The notes: generated by a model not told the origin, from the sequence alone. A stretch of 53,017 nt of DNA from Erysipelotrichia bacterium (GCA_030525245.1 JAUNFB010000007.1:1-53017), one strand, 5' to 3'. Shown: positions 1 through 9,626, numbered from the stretch's first letter. Translations and numbers: made by a program.

Positions 1-503
1 AAGAACAAATTAACGCGAGATGCAAAGAATTAGGAAAACAATTGACGCAGGATTATGCCGGCAACAGTCATGATGTCTTATTTGTTGGAATATTGAAGGG
101 ATCTTTGCCTTTCATGGCCGAGCTTATTAAGCGAATTGATACAGATATCAAGATTGATTTTATTGCCGCAAGCAGTTATTCTGGCACCGAATCTCAAGGA
201 GATATAAAGATTATAAAGGATTTGGACTGCTCAATTGTTGACAGAGATATTGTTTTGATTGAAGATATTATAGATACCGGTTTGACAATCAAAAAGTTAA
301 AAGAAATGTTGTACCATAAAGGTGCTCATGATGTGAAAGTTGTCGCTTTGTTAAACAAGCAATCCAGAAGAACTTGTGATGTCAATGCCGATTATGTCGG
401 TTTTGAGATTGAAAACGAATTTGTGATCGGATTTGGTCTTGACTACGAGCAGAAATATCGTAATTTACCTTATGTCGGTGTATTAAAAGAAGAATGTTAT
501 TAA
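1..503 (+). CDS. hpt: hypoxanthine phosphoribosyltransferase, 5' end outside the window
   Basis: This enzyme makes IMP or GMP from hypoxanthine or guanine and PRPP in cytoplasmic purine salvage. The reading frame is open from base 3 and continues the typical HPRT N-terminus (EQINARCKELGKQL), so the true start lies upstream of the window; the internal TTG at 42 is not a start. The PRPP-binding loop VLIEDIIDTG is clear, preceded by the family's FVGILKGSLPF segment. The gene is followed after 16 bases by ftsH, the same order as in the tilS-hpt-ftsH clusters of many Firmicutes, so cotranscription is likely. Family assignment is firm; preference for guanine or hypoxanthine cannot be read from the sequence. 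Confidence 0.95.
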   Translation, partial: EQINARCKELGKQLTQDYAGNSHDVLFVGILKGSLPFMAELIKRIDTDIKIDFIAASSYSGTESQGDIKIIKDLDCSIVDRDIVLIEDIIDTGLTIKKLKEMLYHKGAHDVKVVALLNKQSRRTCDVNADYVGFEIENEFVIGFGLDYEQKYRNLPYVGVLKEECY

Positions 504-519
504 AGGATGGTGAATTTAA

Positions 520-2382
520 TTGAAAAATAAGAGATGGTTATCTGTCATACCTTATTTGGTTACCGTTTTATTGTTTAGCAGTTTATTCTCGTTTACCAAA
601 ATGAGCAGAACTCAGACTTTGACTTATGGTGAACTGCAAGAAATTTTAGATACTAAAAAGATTGATTCTGTTACTTTAACAATGAATACGACTGTAATTG
701 ACATCAGCGGTATTTATACAGAAAAAGATATTGATTATACTTTTGTTGCTTCCGTACCAAACACGCAACAACAAAATGATGAATTGATCACATTATTAAA
801 TGAAAAAGTTAAAGATGCCAATATTACGATAGAGAATCCTTATCGGACGAATTATTTTGCTGAATTTATGACGCAATTGATTCCTTTGGCTCTGTTAGTT
901 GGTTTCGGAATATTTATGCTTAGCAGAATGAATGCCGGATCCAACAATAAGGCATTTGAGTTTTCTAAATCGAGAGCCAGATTGGAAGGCAATGTTAAAG
1001 TTCGCTTTGATGATGTTGCCGGTTGTGATGAAGAAAAAGAAGAAATGGCTGAACTTATCGAGTATTTGAAGTCGCCGGATAAATTTGCGAAGATGGGTGC
1101 CAGAATTCCTAAGGGTGTCTTGATGGTTGGCAGTCCCGGAACAGGTAAGACTTTATTGGCTAAAGCGGTAGCCGGTGAAGCCGATGTTCCTTTCTATTCT
1201 ATTTCCGGTTCGGATTTTGTAGAAATGTTTGTCGGTGTCGGAGCCAGCAGAGTAAGAGATATGTTCAAAACAGCTAAAAAGACTGCTCCTTGTATTATTT
1301 TTATTGATGAAATTGATGCTGTCGGTCGTCAGCGCGGTGCCGGAATGGGTGGCGGAAACGATGAAAGAGAGCAGACTTTGAACCAATTACTGGTTGAAAT
1401 GGATGGAATTGATGAGAATGCGGGAATTGTTATTATCGCTGCTACCAACAGACCGGATGTATTGGATCCGGCATTGTTAAGACCGGGAAGATTTGATCGT
1501 CAGATCACTGTATCTTTACCGGATAAAAAGGGTAGGGAAGCAATTTTGAAAGTTCACGCTCGTAATAAGGTTTTGTCAAAGGATATCGATTTGGCAGCTT
1601 TGGCTGCTCGTACTCCGGGATTTTCCGGTGCTGATTTAGAAAATGTTTTGAACGAAGCGGCAATTATGGCTGTCAGAAATAAACATACCGAAATTGATAT
1701 GGCTGATTTGGATGAAGCTATAGATCGTACAATCGGTGGACCGGCAAAAAAGAGCAAGAAATATTCACCGAAAGAAAAGCATATGGTTGCGGTTCATGAA
1801 GCCGGACATGCTGTTATCGGTATTTTCTTGGATTCTGCCGAAATTGTTCAAAAGGTTACTATTATTCCGCGCGGAATGGCCGGCGGATATAACATGATGA
1901 CTCCGAAAGAGGACAAAATGTTATCGACTAAAAGCGATTTAGAAGGTGAAATCTGCGGTTTATTAGGTGGAAGAGTAGCCGAAGAAACAGTTTTGGGAGA
2001 AATTTCTACCGGTGCAAGCAATGATATCGAAAGAGCAACTAAAATTGCTCAAGCAATGGTTAGTGCTTACGGTATGAGTTCTTTAGGACCTATCCAGTAT
2101 TCTAAGGAAGATGGAAATGTTTTCCTCGGTCGCGATTATACAACAACTAAGAATCATTCCGATGGTTTAGCCAGCGAAATTGATCACGAAGTCAGAAAGA
2201 TCATCAATGAGGCTTATGATAAAGCTAAGAGCATTATCAATTCTCATCGTGATGTGTTGGATAATATCGTTCATGAGTTAGAGGAATACGAAACATTAAC
2301 CAAAGAAGATTTAGATAATATTGTTAAGTACGGTCGTAAAGATGTAGTTGCGGAAACTAAGCCGAACGAAACAAGTAATTAA
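520..2382 (+). CDS. ftsH: ATP-dependent zinc metalloprotease FtsH
   Basis: Membrane-anchored AAA+ protease that degrades misfolded membrane proteins and some short-lived regulators. The 620-residue protein has a first membrane helix at about residues 7-25, an extracytoplasmic segment, a second helix at about 118-136, Walker A GSPGTGKT (204-211), Walker B IIFIDEID (259-266), the second region of homology with [20 protein letters not shown] (308-327) and the zinc site HEAGH (426-430). A later Asp in the [10 protein letters not shown] segment is the expected third zinc ligand. The start is TTG at 520, chosen because AGGATGG (504-510) stands at the right distance and no ATG fits the family N-terminus. 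A palindromic terminator follows directly. All catalytic residues are present. Confidence 0.97.
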   Translation: MKNKRWLSVIPYLVTVLLFSSLFSFTKMSRTQTLTYGELQEILDTKKIDSVTLTMNTTVIDISGIYTEKDIDYTFVASVPNTQQQNDELITLLNEKVKDANITIENPYRTNYFAEFMTQLIPLALLVGFGIFMLSRMNAGSNNKAFEFSKSRARLEGNVKVRFDDVAGCDEEKEEMAELIEYLKSPDKFAKMGARIPKGVLMVGSPGTGKTLLAKAVAGEADVPFYSISGSDFVEMFVGVGASRVRDMFKTAKKTAPCIIFIDEIDAVGRQRGAGMGGGNDEREQTLNQLLVEMDGIDENAGIVIIAATNRPDVLDPALLRPGRFDRQITVSLPDKKGREAILKVHARNKVLSKDIDLAALAARTPGFSGADLENVLNEAAIMAVRNKHTEIDMADLDEAIDRTIGGPAKKSKKYSPKEKHMVAVHEAGHAVIGIFLDSAEIVQKVTIIPRGMAGGYNMMTPKEDKMLSTKSDLEGEICGLLGGRVAEETVLGEISTGASNDIERATKIAQAMVSAYGMSSLGPIQYSKEDGNVFLGRDYTTTKNHSDGLASEIDHEVRKIINEAYDKAKSIINSHRDVLDNIVHELEEYETLTKEDLDNIVKYGRKDVVAETKPNETSN

Positions 2383-2386
2383 TATG

Positions 2387-2412
2387 AAAACAGCACATTA
2401 ATGTGCTGTTTT
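2387..2412. terminator. 26-bp perfect palindrome, bidirectional-type terminator after ftsH
   Basis: The arm AAAACAGCACAT is followed by TA and its exact complement, ending in TTTT; on the other strand the tail is also TTTT. It starts five bases after the ftsH stop. It also rules out the upstream ATG at 2401 as the hslO start, since that codon lies inside the hairpin. Confidence 0.7.
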
Positions 2413-2433
2413 GTGAAAGAAAGGAAAAGAAAA

Positions 2434-3357
2434 ATGGATATTTTATCAAGAGGTACTGCTTTAGGCGGTAATGTCAGGGTTTTTTGTTGTAATACAACGC
2501 AATTAGTTCAAGAAGCTTGTACTCGTCATGATTGCTGGCCGACAGCAGCCGCAGCTTTAGGGCGAACATTATCTGTCGGTTGTATTATGGGTTCAATGCT
2601 TAAGGATAAACACGAAAAAATTGAGATTCAAATAGATGGAAAAGGTCCATTGGGACAAATGGTAGTCGATGCTTACTGTAATGGTAAAGTTAGAGGTTTT
2701 GTGACTAATCCGCATGTGGATTTCAGCAAAGAAGATCATCCTGAAAAGTTGGATGTCGGTAAAGCTGTCGGAACAGACGGCGTATTGCGTGTGATCAAAG
2801 ATATGTCTATGAAACAGCCATTTATTTCTGAAGTGCCGTTACAAACAGGTGAAATCGGTGATGATTTTGCTTATTATTATGCCGAAAGCGAGCAGACAGC
2901 CAGTGCGGTAAGTGTCGGTGTACTGGTTAATCCGGACGGAAGTATTAAGGCTGCCGGAGCATTGTTGATTCAAATGTTACCGTCTGCCGGTGAAACCGAA
3001 TTGAAAATGGTAGAAGACATAGTTAAGCATTTAAAACCTATATCGCAGACAATTGCCGAGATGGAAGACCCACAAAAAATATTAAGTATGATATTTAATG
3101 ATTATCAACAATTGGAAAGTCAACCGTTGCGCTTTAAATGTGAATGCAGCAAAGGTAAATTTGCGGTTATTTTAAGTCGTTTGCCAAAGGAAGATTTGCA
3201 GAAGATGATTGACGAAGATCATGGTTGCGAAGTGGTTTGTAAATTCTGTAATACCAAGTACGAATACAGCGAGGAAACTTTGCAGGGGTTTGTCAACGCA
3301 CATAATCGTGCCGAAGAAGAAGCAAAGCAGCAAGAAAACAAACAAATAATCAATTAA
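2434..3357 (+). CDS. hslO: redox-regulated chaperone Hsp33
   Basis: Hsp33 is a cytoplasmic holdase activated by oxidative unfolding. The start is taken as the ATG at 2434, not 2401: GAAAGGAAAAG lies just before 2434, while the earlier ATG sits in the terminator palindrome and adds a charged tail foreign to the family. This gives 307 residues, near the usual length. The C-terminal redox switch is complete, with C236-x-C238 and C269-x-x-C272 as zinc-binding cysteines. Segments typical of the family include GRTLSVGCIMGSMLK and the YY-SEQT region near the middle. It sits between ftsH and dus, the common Firmicute neighbourhood, and has its own terminator downstream. Confidence 0.95.
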   Translation: MDILSRGTALGGNVRVFCCNTTQLVQEACTRHDCWPTAAAALGRTLSVGCIMGSMLKDKHEKIEIQIDGKGPLGQMVVDAYCNGKVRGFVTNPHVDFSKEDHPEKLDVGKAVGTDGVLRVIKDMSMKQPFISEVPLQTGEIGDDFAYYYAESEQTASAVSVGVLVNPDGSIKAAGALLIQMLPSAGETELKMVEDIVKHLKPISQTIAEMEDPQKILSMIFNDYQQLESQPLRFKCECSKGKFAVILSRLPKEDLQKMIDEDHGCEVVCKFCNTKYEYSEETLQGFVNAHNRAEEEAKQQENKQIIN

Positions 3358-3380
3358 TCGGTAGTAATACCGATTTTTCT
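3357..3380 (+). terminator. intrinsic terminator after hslO
   Basis: Stem ATCGGTA/TACCGAT with a GTAA loop, followed by TTTTCT. The left arm begins within the hslO stop codon. Confidence 0.75.
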
Positions 3381-3402
3381 CTCTGAAAGGTGACAGATAA
3401 AT

Positions 3403-4413
3403 ATGAGTGAAGAAATAAAAATCGGCAATGTACAATTGGATAATCATATAATAGTCGGTCCGATGGCCGGTATCAGCAACAATTCTTTTCGTTCTATTTT
3501 GAAACAATTCAATCCAGCGTTGATTTACAGCGAAATGATCAGCGACAAAGCAATTTGTTTCAATAATAAGAAAACTTTGCAAATGTGTCAGGTAGAACAA
3601 ACAGAAAAACCGATTGCGTTACAGCTTTTTGGTAAAGATGCGGATACGATGATTAAGGCAGCGCAATATATGGATAAACAGACCGATTGCGATATTATTG
3701 ACATAAATATGGGTTGTCCGGTGCCAAAAGTGTGCCGAGGAAACGGCGGATGTTCTTTGATGTTGGAAGAGGATTATGCTTGTGAAATGGTAAAAGAGAT
3801 TGTTAAAAACATTAATAAACCCTTAACTGTCAAATTACGTGCCGGATGGGATCATCAGCATATCAATGTGGTTTCAATGGCGGAAAAAATGGCTAAAACC
3901 GGTGTAAGTGCTATTGCGATTCATCCGAGAACGAGGGCTCAATATTACAGTGGTCATTCCGATTGGGATTTGATTCGGCAAGTCAAGGAAAAAGTCAATA
4001 ATATTCCGATTATAGGTAATGGTGATATAAACAATATTGAAGATTATGTAACAATGAAAGAACAAACCGGTTGTGATTTTTTCATGATTGCTCGTGGTTG
4101 CTTAGGTAATCCTTGGTTGATAAAAAAGCTGGTGGAATTTGATAAGTATCAGCGGATAATCGATGATCCTTCCGATTTAGAAAGGTTAGATCAATGCTTG
4201 TTACATGGGCAAAGGTTGGTCCGCTTAAAAGGAGAAAAAACCGGAATTAAAGAAATGCGCGGTCATGCTTGTTGGTATATAAACGGATTGCCTTTCGCCA
4301 ATAAAGTGAAGGCTAAAATTAACTTTATGGAAACTTATAATCAATTTGAGCAGATTATTAATGAATATCGTCAGATGATTATAGCTGATGATTATTCGGC
4401 ACTGAATAATTAA
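3403..4413 (+). CDS. dus: tRNA-dihydrouridine synthase, DusB-like
   Basis: FMN-dependent enzyme that reduces uridine to dihydrouridine in the tRNA D-loop. The 336-residue TIM-barrel protein opens with the FMN-binding segment VGPMAGISNNSFR, and carries the NMGCPVPKV motif in which C105 is the expected catalytic acid. The family signature continues with KLRAGW and the H-PRTRAQ-Y-G motif after it. The ATG at 3403 follows a GAAAGG ribosome site. The residues just after the catalytic motif (VCRGNGGCSLM) hold two extra cysteines compared with the usual K-GAGSALL, a minor variation. The order ftsH-hslO-dus is conserved in Firmicutes. The family is certain; the exact uridine positions modified are not known. 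Confidence 0.94.
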   Translation: MSEEIKIGNVQLDNHIIVGPMAGISNNSFRSILKQFNPALIYSEMISDKAICFNNKKTLQMCQVEQTEKPIALQLFGKDADTMIKAAQYMDKQTDCDIIDINMGCPVPKVCRGNGGCSLMLEEDYACEMVKEIVKNINKPLTVKLRAGWDHQHINVVSMAEKMAKTGVSAIAIHPRTRAQYYSGHSDWDLIRQVKEKVNNIPIIGNGDINNIEDYVTMKEQTGCDFFMIARGCLGNPWLIKKLVEFDKYQRIIDDPSDLERLDQCLLHGQRLVRLKGEKTGIKEMRGHACWYINGLPFANKVKAKINFMETYNQFEQIINEYRQMIIADDYSALNN

Positions 4414-4424
4414 AAAAGTCTTAA

Positions 4425-4453
4425 ATAACATTTAGCAAGTGTTATGTTATATT
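4425..4453 (+). promoter_or_regulatory. candidate promoter of the repeat-protein/ABC-2 operon
   Basis: An extended -10, TGTTATATT (4445-4453), stands 17 bases after ATAACA (4425-4430), which matches four of six -35 positions. It lies 25 bases before the start codon. The preceding dus gene has no strong terminator, so read-through may also contribute. Confidence 0.45.
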
Positions 4454-4478
4454 AATTTAAGGAAAGTAGGAGGTTGCT

Positions 4479-7400
4479 ATGAAGCGATTTTTAGTAATAT
4501 TTTTAGCTTCTCTGACTTTTTTCAACACTTTGGTAACGACAAATGCCAAAGAAAAAAGTATTGAGAAGCTGAATAATGTCGGACAAGTAGATAATGCTAA
4601 TGAGAGTTATGAAATTGTCTACGAAGAAATGACATCAAGAGTATTCTATGGAGAGAACGGTATTGATATCATCAATGACAATGGTATAAAACATTTGGAT
4701 ACTAAATTTGAAGTGGTTAAAATGCAGGTTGTTAACGATATTAATTCCGATGGTTATCCTGATTTTTTGACTTATCAAAATTCTCCTGATAATACCGATC
4801 AAATGTTTGTCATCAGCGGTAATGATGGTCAAATCATTTCTTCCTTTAAACTGACTTATATCGGATATGACGAAAAAAGCGTCGCGGTAAACAAGAACTC
4901 ATATATATATAAGTTTGTCCAAAGCGGAGAGAGAACATTTATTATTTATGATTATACGATTGCCGAGTATAATTTGGCAGACGGTACATTATTAAATGCT
5001 TATGTAAATGATGATAATATTTGGGATATGGAAGTTGTAGATGATAAATTGGTATTTGTTGATCAGTTGGGACAATTAGGTTTTCTGAATTCAACCGATT
5101 TATCGCTTATCAGCAAAAAAGTTATCTCTAATCGCTATGAAACATCTTTGACTTGGAATGAAAATGTTGAATTTTATTCTCAAATGAATTTATGGGATAT
5201 TGAGATTGTAAACGGACAGATCTACATAACCAGTGAAGATGGCTACTTATATTACTATATTGATGAAGAAACCGGTTGTGAAAGCACGGCTTTAAATGTT
5301 GTTGATGAAGAAACTTTCATAAACAGTTTAAGTTACAATTACGAGTATGGTGCTGACAGTGTTCAAGCAAATATCTTTTCCGGAAGTTTCCGAGGTTATA
5401 AGATTATTGACCAAAGAGATAATTATGTGTTAATCAGTTGTTATTTCTTTGATAATGAAAGTTTAGCTACATACAATCAATATAATTTCAAATGTTTCCT
5501 ATTATATGATTTGGCAACCAATTCGATTGTATATAAATATGATTATCAAGATACAGCACCGGATCGCGTATATGGTGTGTTCAGCAAAAGAATTGTCGGA
5601 GAAGAAATTACTGATACAGTAACAATTGCCTATCTTTCAGATGAAAAAGAAAAAATTACCGTATACGATTATCAAGGACAATTGTTGATTCAAAAAGAAT
5701 TATCTTTGGGTATCGGAACAAATGACACAAAATTTAAATTGTCATATTTGACTGATGATACTTATTTATTGGAAGGCTTTAAAGCCGGAGCCTGCATCAT
5801 CAGTAATGATCTGAATAAAGTGAATTATTTGTTTGATAAGCAAACTGCCGAGATGGTTAAATCCGATGAAAACGGTGTGGTTATAAGTTACAAATTGAAT
5901 GGAAGATGCCGTAAAATTATTTCATATCAGGTTGACGGTGAAACAGTCAATTGGAAATACGAAATTTCCGCCGGAAACAATCATGGTATCGAGTATTTAG
6001 GTTTAGGTGATTATAACTATGATGGAATAGATGATTATTTGGCAGTTGTCAATAATTATAATTCCAAAGATGAAGCTGTCGACAGTAACTTGATTATTAT
6101 CAGTGGTAGTGATGGCTCGATTTTAGCCAATGATAAGATTTTCCTTTATAAATCGTATGATCAATACGGAAGAGCAGTTTATTATTATGCTTTGATAGAT
6201 AAAGTATCTTTGGTAAATGATATGGATTGGGATGGCAAGAGAGAAATTTTGACTTCTCAAGGTGTTGTTTCTTCAAAGAATTTTAACTTAAAAGGCAGTG
6301 TTAACAGTTATTTTGAAACCAAAGGTCGTGTGGAAGAATTAGGTGATGTTAACGGTGATGGGTTTGTTGATTACATTACTTTTTCGGATAGTCGAGTAGA
6401 AATGTTTACATCGCGTATTTCTTATACCTATGATGTTGAATATAAACGATATACTTATATTGATGTTAATCCGGAATTCCAAAACGGAACATACGGTAAG
6501 GTTTTTGAAGATATCAACAGTGACGGAGTCAAAGAATTTGTCTTAAATGGTAAAAATGATCAGGGGTACCAGGTTTTCTGGATTTATAGTGGTAAGAATT
6601 TTAATTATTGGTATACATTCTGCCCGAATGGCGTATCTGATTACGAAACATTTAAAGTCATGGATTTTGATTTGAATAATGATGGATATAAAGAAATTTA
6701 TCATTATTCATCTTCTAGCGGTAATTATTCTATTATTGACGGTGATACTGCTGAAGAGAAAATGAGTTTCAACTATTGGGGCAATGATGGTGAAGATGAA
6801 GCGATTTTATATACTTCAAACAATGACTATTATCATCCGGATTATTATGTTGAATTTATCATTGATGGACAGGAAATGGAAAATTGTTTCTTATATTCCG
6901 ATTTAAACGATGACGGATTGAGCGATTTTGGAATTAAAAAGACTTATTATGATACCGAAAATTGGTTTCAGGTCAACTCTATTTTCGTATATGATCCGAC
7001 CACTTATACATTGATAAAAGAAGTTGCCTACAATAAAAACGGTGATGGCACTTATAGCGAAATTGCGGCTGTAAAAAACAGTAATAAATACTTTGTTATT
7101 AAAAATGATAATACAACATCATTGTTTGATATGGAACAACAGACTATTATCGCTGAATATAAAGTCAAAGGCGATGACTATGTAATGCTAAGTAATGATG
7201 CATTATTGGTAGCCGACAGCAGTAAAAATATTTATTTGTTGGATACTCGAAAGAGTTTTGAAGTCACTGCGGATATACCGCAAGAGAGTACGGAGCATAT
7301 TGTTCATCTCAGTTGGGAAAGCCAACAGCAGTACAGTACGATGAATATTTATGATAACGGTACTTTGGTGGCTTCGATAACCGATAATAACAGTTATGAT

Positions 7401-7619
7401 TTGCCATTAACGGCCGGTGAACATACGATAACTTTATCCCTGGATGACGGATTAGGTAAAGTCGGCAGAGAGAGTTATGACATAACCGTTTCGGTACAAA
7501 ACAGTCATAGTCAGTATTTGGTAGTTCTGGCAGCGGCAATTTTGATTATCGCGGTTATCGGTAATATGGCCAGAAAATATTATATTAACAAGAAAGGTAA
7601 GGAGGCATTGGGCAAATGA
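4479..7619 (+). CDS. large exported, membrane-anchored protein with FG-GAP/VCBS-like repeats
   Basis: Function unknown. The 1046-residue protein has a Sec signal peptide (about 1-23, no lipobox), a long extracytoplasmic region, an Ig/Fn3-like segment at about 925-1005 and a single C-terminal membrane helix (YLVVLAAAILIIAVIGNMA) followed by a basic tail, so it should face outward from the membrane. At least seven loops of the type D-x-[ND]-x-D-G are visible: DINSDGYPD (87-95), DYNYDGIDD (near 510), DMDWDGKRE (near 581), DVNGDGFVD (near 622), DINSDGVKE (near 679), DLNNDGYKE (near 731) and DLNDDGLSD (near 808). Such loops bind calcium in FG-GAP, VCBS and integrin-type beta-propellers. A strong TAGGAGG precedes the ATG. 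It overlaps the following ABC ATPase by ATGA, so it probably acts with that transporter, perhaps as a surface sensor or accessory part. Confidence 0.85.
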   Translation: MKRFLVIFLASLTFFNTLVTTNAKEKSIEKLNNVGQVDNANESYEIVYEEMTSRVFYGENGIDIINDNGIKHLDTKFEVVKMQVVNDINSDGYPDFLTYQNSPDNTDQMFVISGNDGQIISSFKLTYIGYDEKSVAVNKNSYIYKFVQSGERTFIIYDYTIAEYNLADGTLLNAYVNDDNIWDMEVVDDKLVFVDQLGQLGFLNSTDLSLISKKVISNRYETSLTWNENVEFYSQMNLWDIEIVNGQIYITSEDGYLYYYIDEETGCESTALNVVDEETFINSLSYNYEYGADSVQANIFSGSFRGYKIIDQRDNYVLISCYFFDNESLATYNQYNFKCFLLYDLATNSIVYKYDYQDTAPDRVYGVFSKRIVGEEITDTVTIAYLSDEKEKITVYDYQGQLLIQKELSLGIGTNDTKFKLSYLTDDTYLLEGFKAGACIISNDLNKVNYLFDKQTAEMVKSDENGVVISYKLNGRCRKIISYQVDGETVNWKYEISAGNNHGIEYLGLGDYNYDGIDDYLAVVNNYNSKDEAVDSNLIIISGSDGSILANDKIFLYKSYDQYGRAVYYYALIDKVSLVNDMDWDGKREILTSQGVVSSKNFNLKGSVNSYFETKGRVEELGDVNGDGFVDYITFSDSRVEMFTSRISYTYDVEYKRYTYIDVNPEFQNGTYGKVFEDINSDGVKEFVLNGKNDQGYQVFWIYSGKNFNYWYTFCPNGVSDYETFKVMDFDLNNDGYKEIYHYSSSSGNYSIIDGDTAEEKMSFNYWGNDGEDEAILYTSNNDYYHPDYYVEFIIDGQEMENCFLYSDLNDDGLSDFGIKKTYYDTENWFQVNSIFVYDPTTYTLIKEVAYNKNGDGTYSEIAAVKNSNKYFVIKNDNTTSLFDMEQQTIIAEYKVKGDDYVMLSNDALLVADSSKNIYLLDTRKSFEVTADIPQESTEHIVHLSWESQQQYSTMNIYDNGTLVASITDNNSYDLPLTAGEHTITLSLDDGLGKVGRESYDITVSVQNSHSQYLVVLAAAILIIAVIGNMARKYYINKKGKEALGK

Positions 7620-8536
7620 GTGAATATTGTGTAGAATTAGAACATATTACGAAGAAATTCGGCAACTTCACAGCTGTTAACGACCTTACTTTGAAATTAG
7701 TCCCGGGAAAAGTTTACGGAATTGTCGGTCCTAACGGTGCCGGTAAGTCTACAACAATGGCAACTATTATGGGTTCGATTCGCCCGACTTCCGGCAGCGG
7801 TACGGTTATGGGATATCCTTTGGGCAGTAAGGATGCTTTATGTCAATTAGGATATTCACCGGAGTTTACCAGTTTCTACTTGGATATGAGTTGTATCGAA
7901 TATCTGTGGTATATGGGAACATTGGGTGGTTTGGATAAAGACCAGGCAGCAACCAAAGCGATAGAATTAATTAAACAATTTGAATTGGAGGAACATGCCT
8001 TTAAAAAAGTCAGCAAGTTCTCTACCGGTATGAAAAAGAAGGTTTCTCTGGCTCAGGCCATGATTCATGATCCGAAAATACTTTTGTTGGATGAACCGAC
8101 AGCCAATCTTGATCCGACAAGCAGAATGGAAATTTTGGATACTGTTCGTAAAATGGTTGATGAGCGTAAATTAACAGTGTTGATCAGCTCGCATGTTTTA
8201 ACCGAATTGGAAACGGTTATTGATCATGTTATTATGATTAATCACGGACGATTGGTTATGGATGAAGAAATTCATGCCGCTCAAGAAAAATTCAAACGCG
8301 GTATTGTGGTTGTCAGCAGCTCTGATAATGATTTATTGTTGGAAAAGCTTGCCGGGAAATATTCTTATGAGAAAGAAGAAGACGATTTACGCTTCAATAC
8401 TGCTGAAACTCAATCTTTGAAAAAGGATATTGTTAAGATAGTATATGAGAGTAATCTTGTTCTGAATAAAATGAATGAGGAATTCTTATCACTTGATTCT
8501 TTATATAAACAAGCTTTGAAGGGAGAAAATGAATGA
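7616..8536 (+). CDS. ABC-2 type transporter ATP-binding protein
   Basis: Cytoplasmic ATPase of an ABC exporter. Walker A GPNGAGKST (38-46), signature FSTGMKKKVSLAQAM and Walker B ILLLDEPTANLDP are intact; the signature begins with the STGM form common in NatA/CcmA/BcrA-like exporters. The 306-residue length, with a C-terminal extension after the H-loop (ISSHVLTEL), is normal for this group. Its ATG overlaps the TGA of the repeat-protein gene, and TAAGGAGG lies inside that gene's end, so the two are translationally coupled. It also overlaps the permease gene by ATGA. The transported substrate is unknown; the coupling to a large surface protein is the only clue. Confidence 0.92.
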   Translation: MSEYCVELEHITKKFGNFTAVNDLTLKLVPGKVYGIVGPNGAGKSTTMATIMGSIRPTSGSGTVMGYPLGSKDALCQLGYSPEFTSFYLDMSCIEYLWYMGTLGGLDKDQAATKAIELIKQFELEEHAFKKVSKFSTGMKKKVSLAQAMIHDPKILLLDEPTANLDPTSRMEILDTVRKMVDERKLTVLISSHVLTELETVIDHVIMINHGRLVMDEEIHAAQEKFKRGIVVVSSSDNDLLLEKLAGKYSYEKEEDDLRFNTAETQSLKKDIVKIVYESNLVLNKMNEEFLSLDSLYKQALKGENE

Positions 8537-9438
8537 AACACATCTTTTTAAGAACGTTGGAAACAACTTTAAAAAAAGTCAGCATTGTTATTGCCCTTAT
8601 CATCGGCGTCGGTATCGGTGTAGTGCTAAATAAAACAGTTTTCACTAAAACCGGACAAGCTTATAACGAATGCTTGAACAATTTGTTAATGATGCAACAT
8701 TTGATGGTTTTCTTTGGCATTGACGGAATAATGCTGATGTGTTTCACTGCCGGAAGCAGTTCCGGATTGATTGCCAGCGAAACTCACGAAGGTACATTCC
8801 GCCTTTTGGCAGCTAAGCCAAACAGCAGGACGACAATTTTGACTGCTAAGATATTGGGTAATATAACCGGGTTGACTGTTTTGATGTTATTGTCATTACT
8901 GGGATATTACAGCACAATAGTTCTTACAGCTCGTATTGACGGAAATTTAATCAAAGAATTGATCAAATATTTGCCGTCTTATATTCTGTATGGTCTGTTA
9001 ATTATCTTTGTATTCTCTTCGGTATCAACTTTATTAAGTTGTGCATGCAAGAAAAAAATAACGGCTTTATTACCAGTGTTGGTAGTAATGATTGTCGCAA
9101 TGGGCTTTTTCCCGATTATGCGTATAGTTAAAGAATTAACCGGATCAACAGACAATACAATGCTTAATATGGTTGACATTAATTATCATTTGGCTTTATT
9201 GTTTAAACAATGTACTTCTCTTGTGGGTAAAATTCAAGGAAGTCAGATAATGGGCTATTTAACCAATTTATTCTCGCAACAAAAGTTGGATTTGGATATT
9301 GTCAGAAATGCTTCGACAACCGCCAAATGGTTGGAAAATAAAAGTTTATCGGCACCGATAACAACTTTAGTTTATTTGCTTGTTGCGACCGGTTGTTACT
9401 ATTGGTCATATATAATAATTAACAAAAAGGATATTTAG
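8533..9438 (+). CDS. ABC-2 type transporter permease
   Basis: Integral membrane partner of the preceding ATPase, 301 residues with about six hydrophobic helices. It carries the typical ABC-2 cytoplasmic segment SSGLIASETHEGTFRLLAA (about 76-94), where the E-x-x-x-GT-R-LLA-KP pattern marks the coupling region of this family, followed by helices ending in YYWSYIIINKKDI. The ATG overlaps the ATPase stop, and a strong terminator follows the stop at once, so this is the last gene of the operon. The poorly conserved middle loop (residues 200-260) is likely extracytoplasmic. The family is clear; the substrate is not. Confidence 0.88.
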   Translation: MKHIFLRTLETTLKKVSIVIALIIGVGIGVVLNKTVFTKTGQAYNECLNNLLMMQHLMVFFGIDGIMLMCFTAGSSSGLIASETHEGTFRLLAAKPNSRTTILTAKILGNITGLTVLMLLSLLGYYSTIVLTARIDGNLIKELIKYLPSYILYGLLIIFVFSSVSTLLSCACKKKITALLPVLVVMIVAMGFFPIMRIVKELTGSTDNTMLNMVDINYHLALLFKQCTSLVGKIQGSQIMGYLTNLFSQQKLDLDIVRNASTTAKWLENKSLSAPITTLVYLLVATGCYYWSYIIINKKDI

Positions 9439-9461
9439 AGACCTCTTCGGTCTCTTTTTTT
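9437..9461 (+). terminator. intrinsic terminator closing the ABC-2 operon
   Basis: Stem AGAGACC/GGTCTCT with loop TCTTC, followed by six to seven T. The left arm overlaps the permease stop codon. Confidence 0.88.
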
Positions 9462-9503
9462 AGAGTTATCAGCTAATACAAGCAAACAATTTCATTTATA
9501 TTA

Positions 9504-9543
9504 TGAAACAGTTTACAATTGAGTGAAAAAGTTTCTAAAAATT
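9504..9543 (+). promoter_or_regulatory. possible cre-like and CodY-box-like sites upstream of oppA
   Basis: TGAAACAGTTTACA (9504-9517) differs from the cre consensus TGWAANCGNTNWCA only at the central C. AAGTTTCTAAAAATT (9529-9543) differs at two positions from the CodY box AATTTTCWGAAAATT. Both lie just upstream of the predicted oppA promoter. In DNA this AT-rich such matches arise by chance, and it is not known from the window whether CodY or CcpA is present. Confidence 0.3.
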
Positions 9544-9553
9544 TGTAAATTTA

Positions 9554-9582
9554 TTGATTTTATGAAATTATTGTGAAATAAT
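9554..9582 (+). promoter_or_regulatory. predicted oppA promoter
   Basis: TTGATT (9554-9559), a 17-base spacer and AATAAT (9577-9582) with an upstream TG that makes it an extended -10. It leaves a short leader before the ribosome site AGAAGGGAAG. Confidence 0.6.
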
Positions 9583-9626
9583 AGTTATTAATTAGAGATT
9601 GCAGATCTCTTAGAAGGGAAGAAAAG

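Noticed and set aside
2401..2433. ATG at 2401 as start of hslO
   Set aside because: It lies inside the ftsH terminator palindrome and the added residues do not fit Hsp33.
3172..3600. Minus-strand open frame across hslO and dus
   Set aside because: It covers two well-conserved plus-strand genes and their terminator; no family resemblance.
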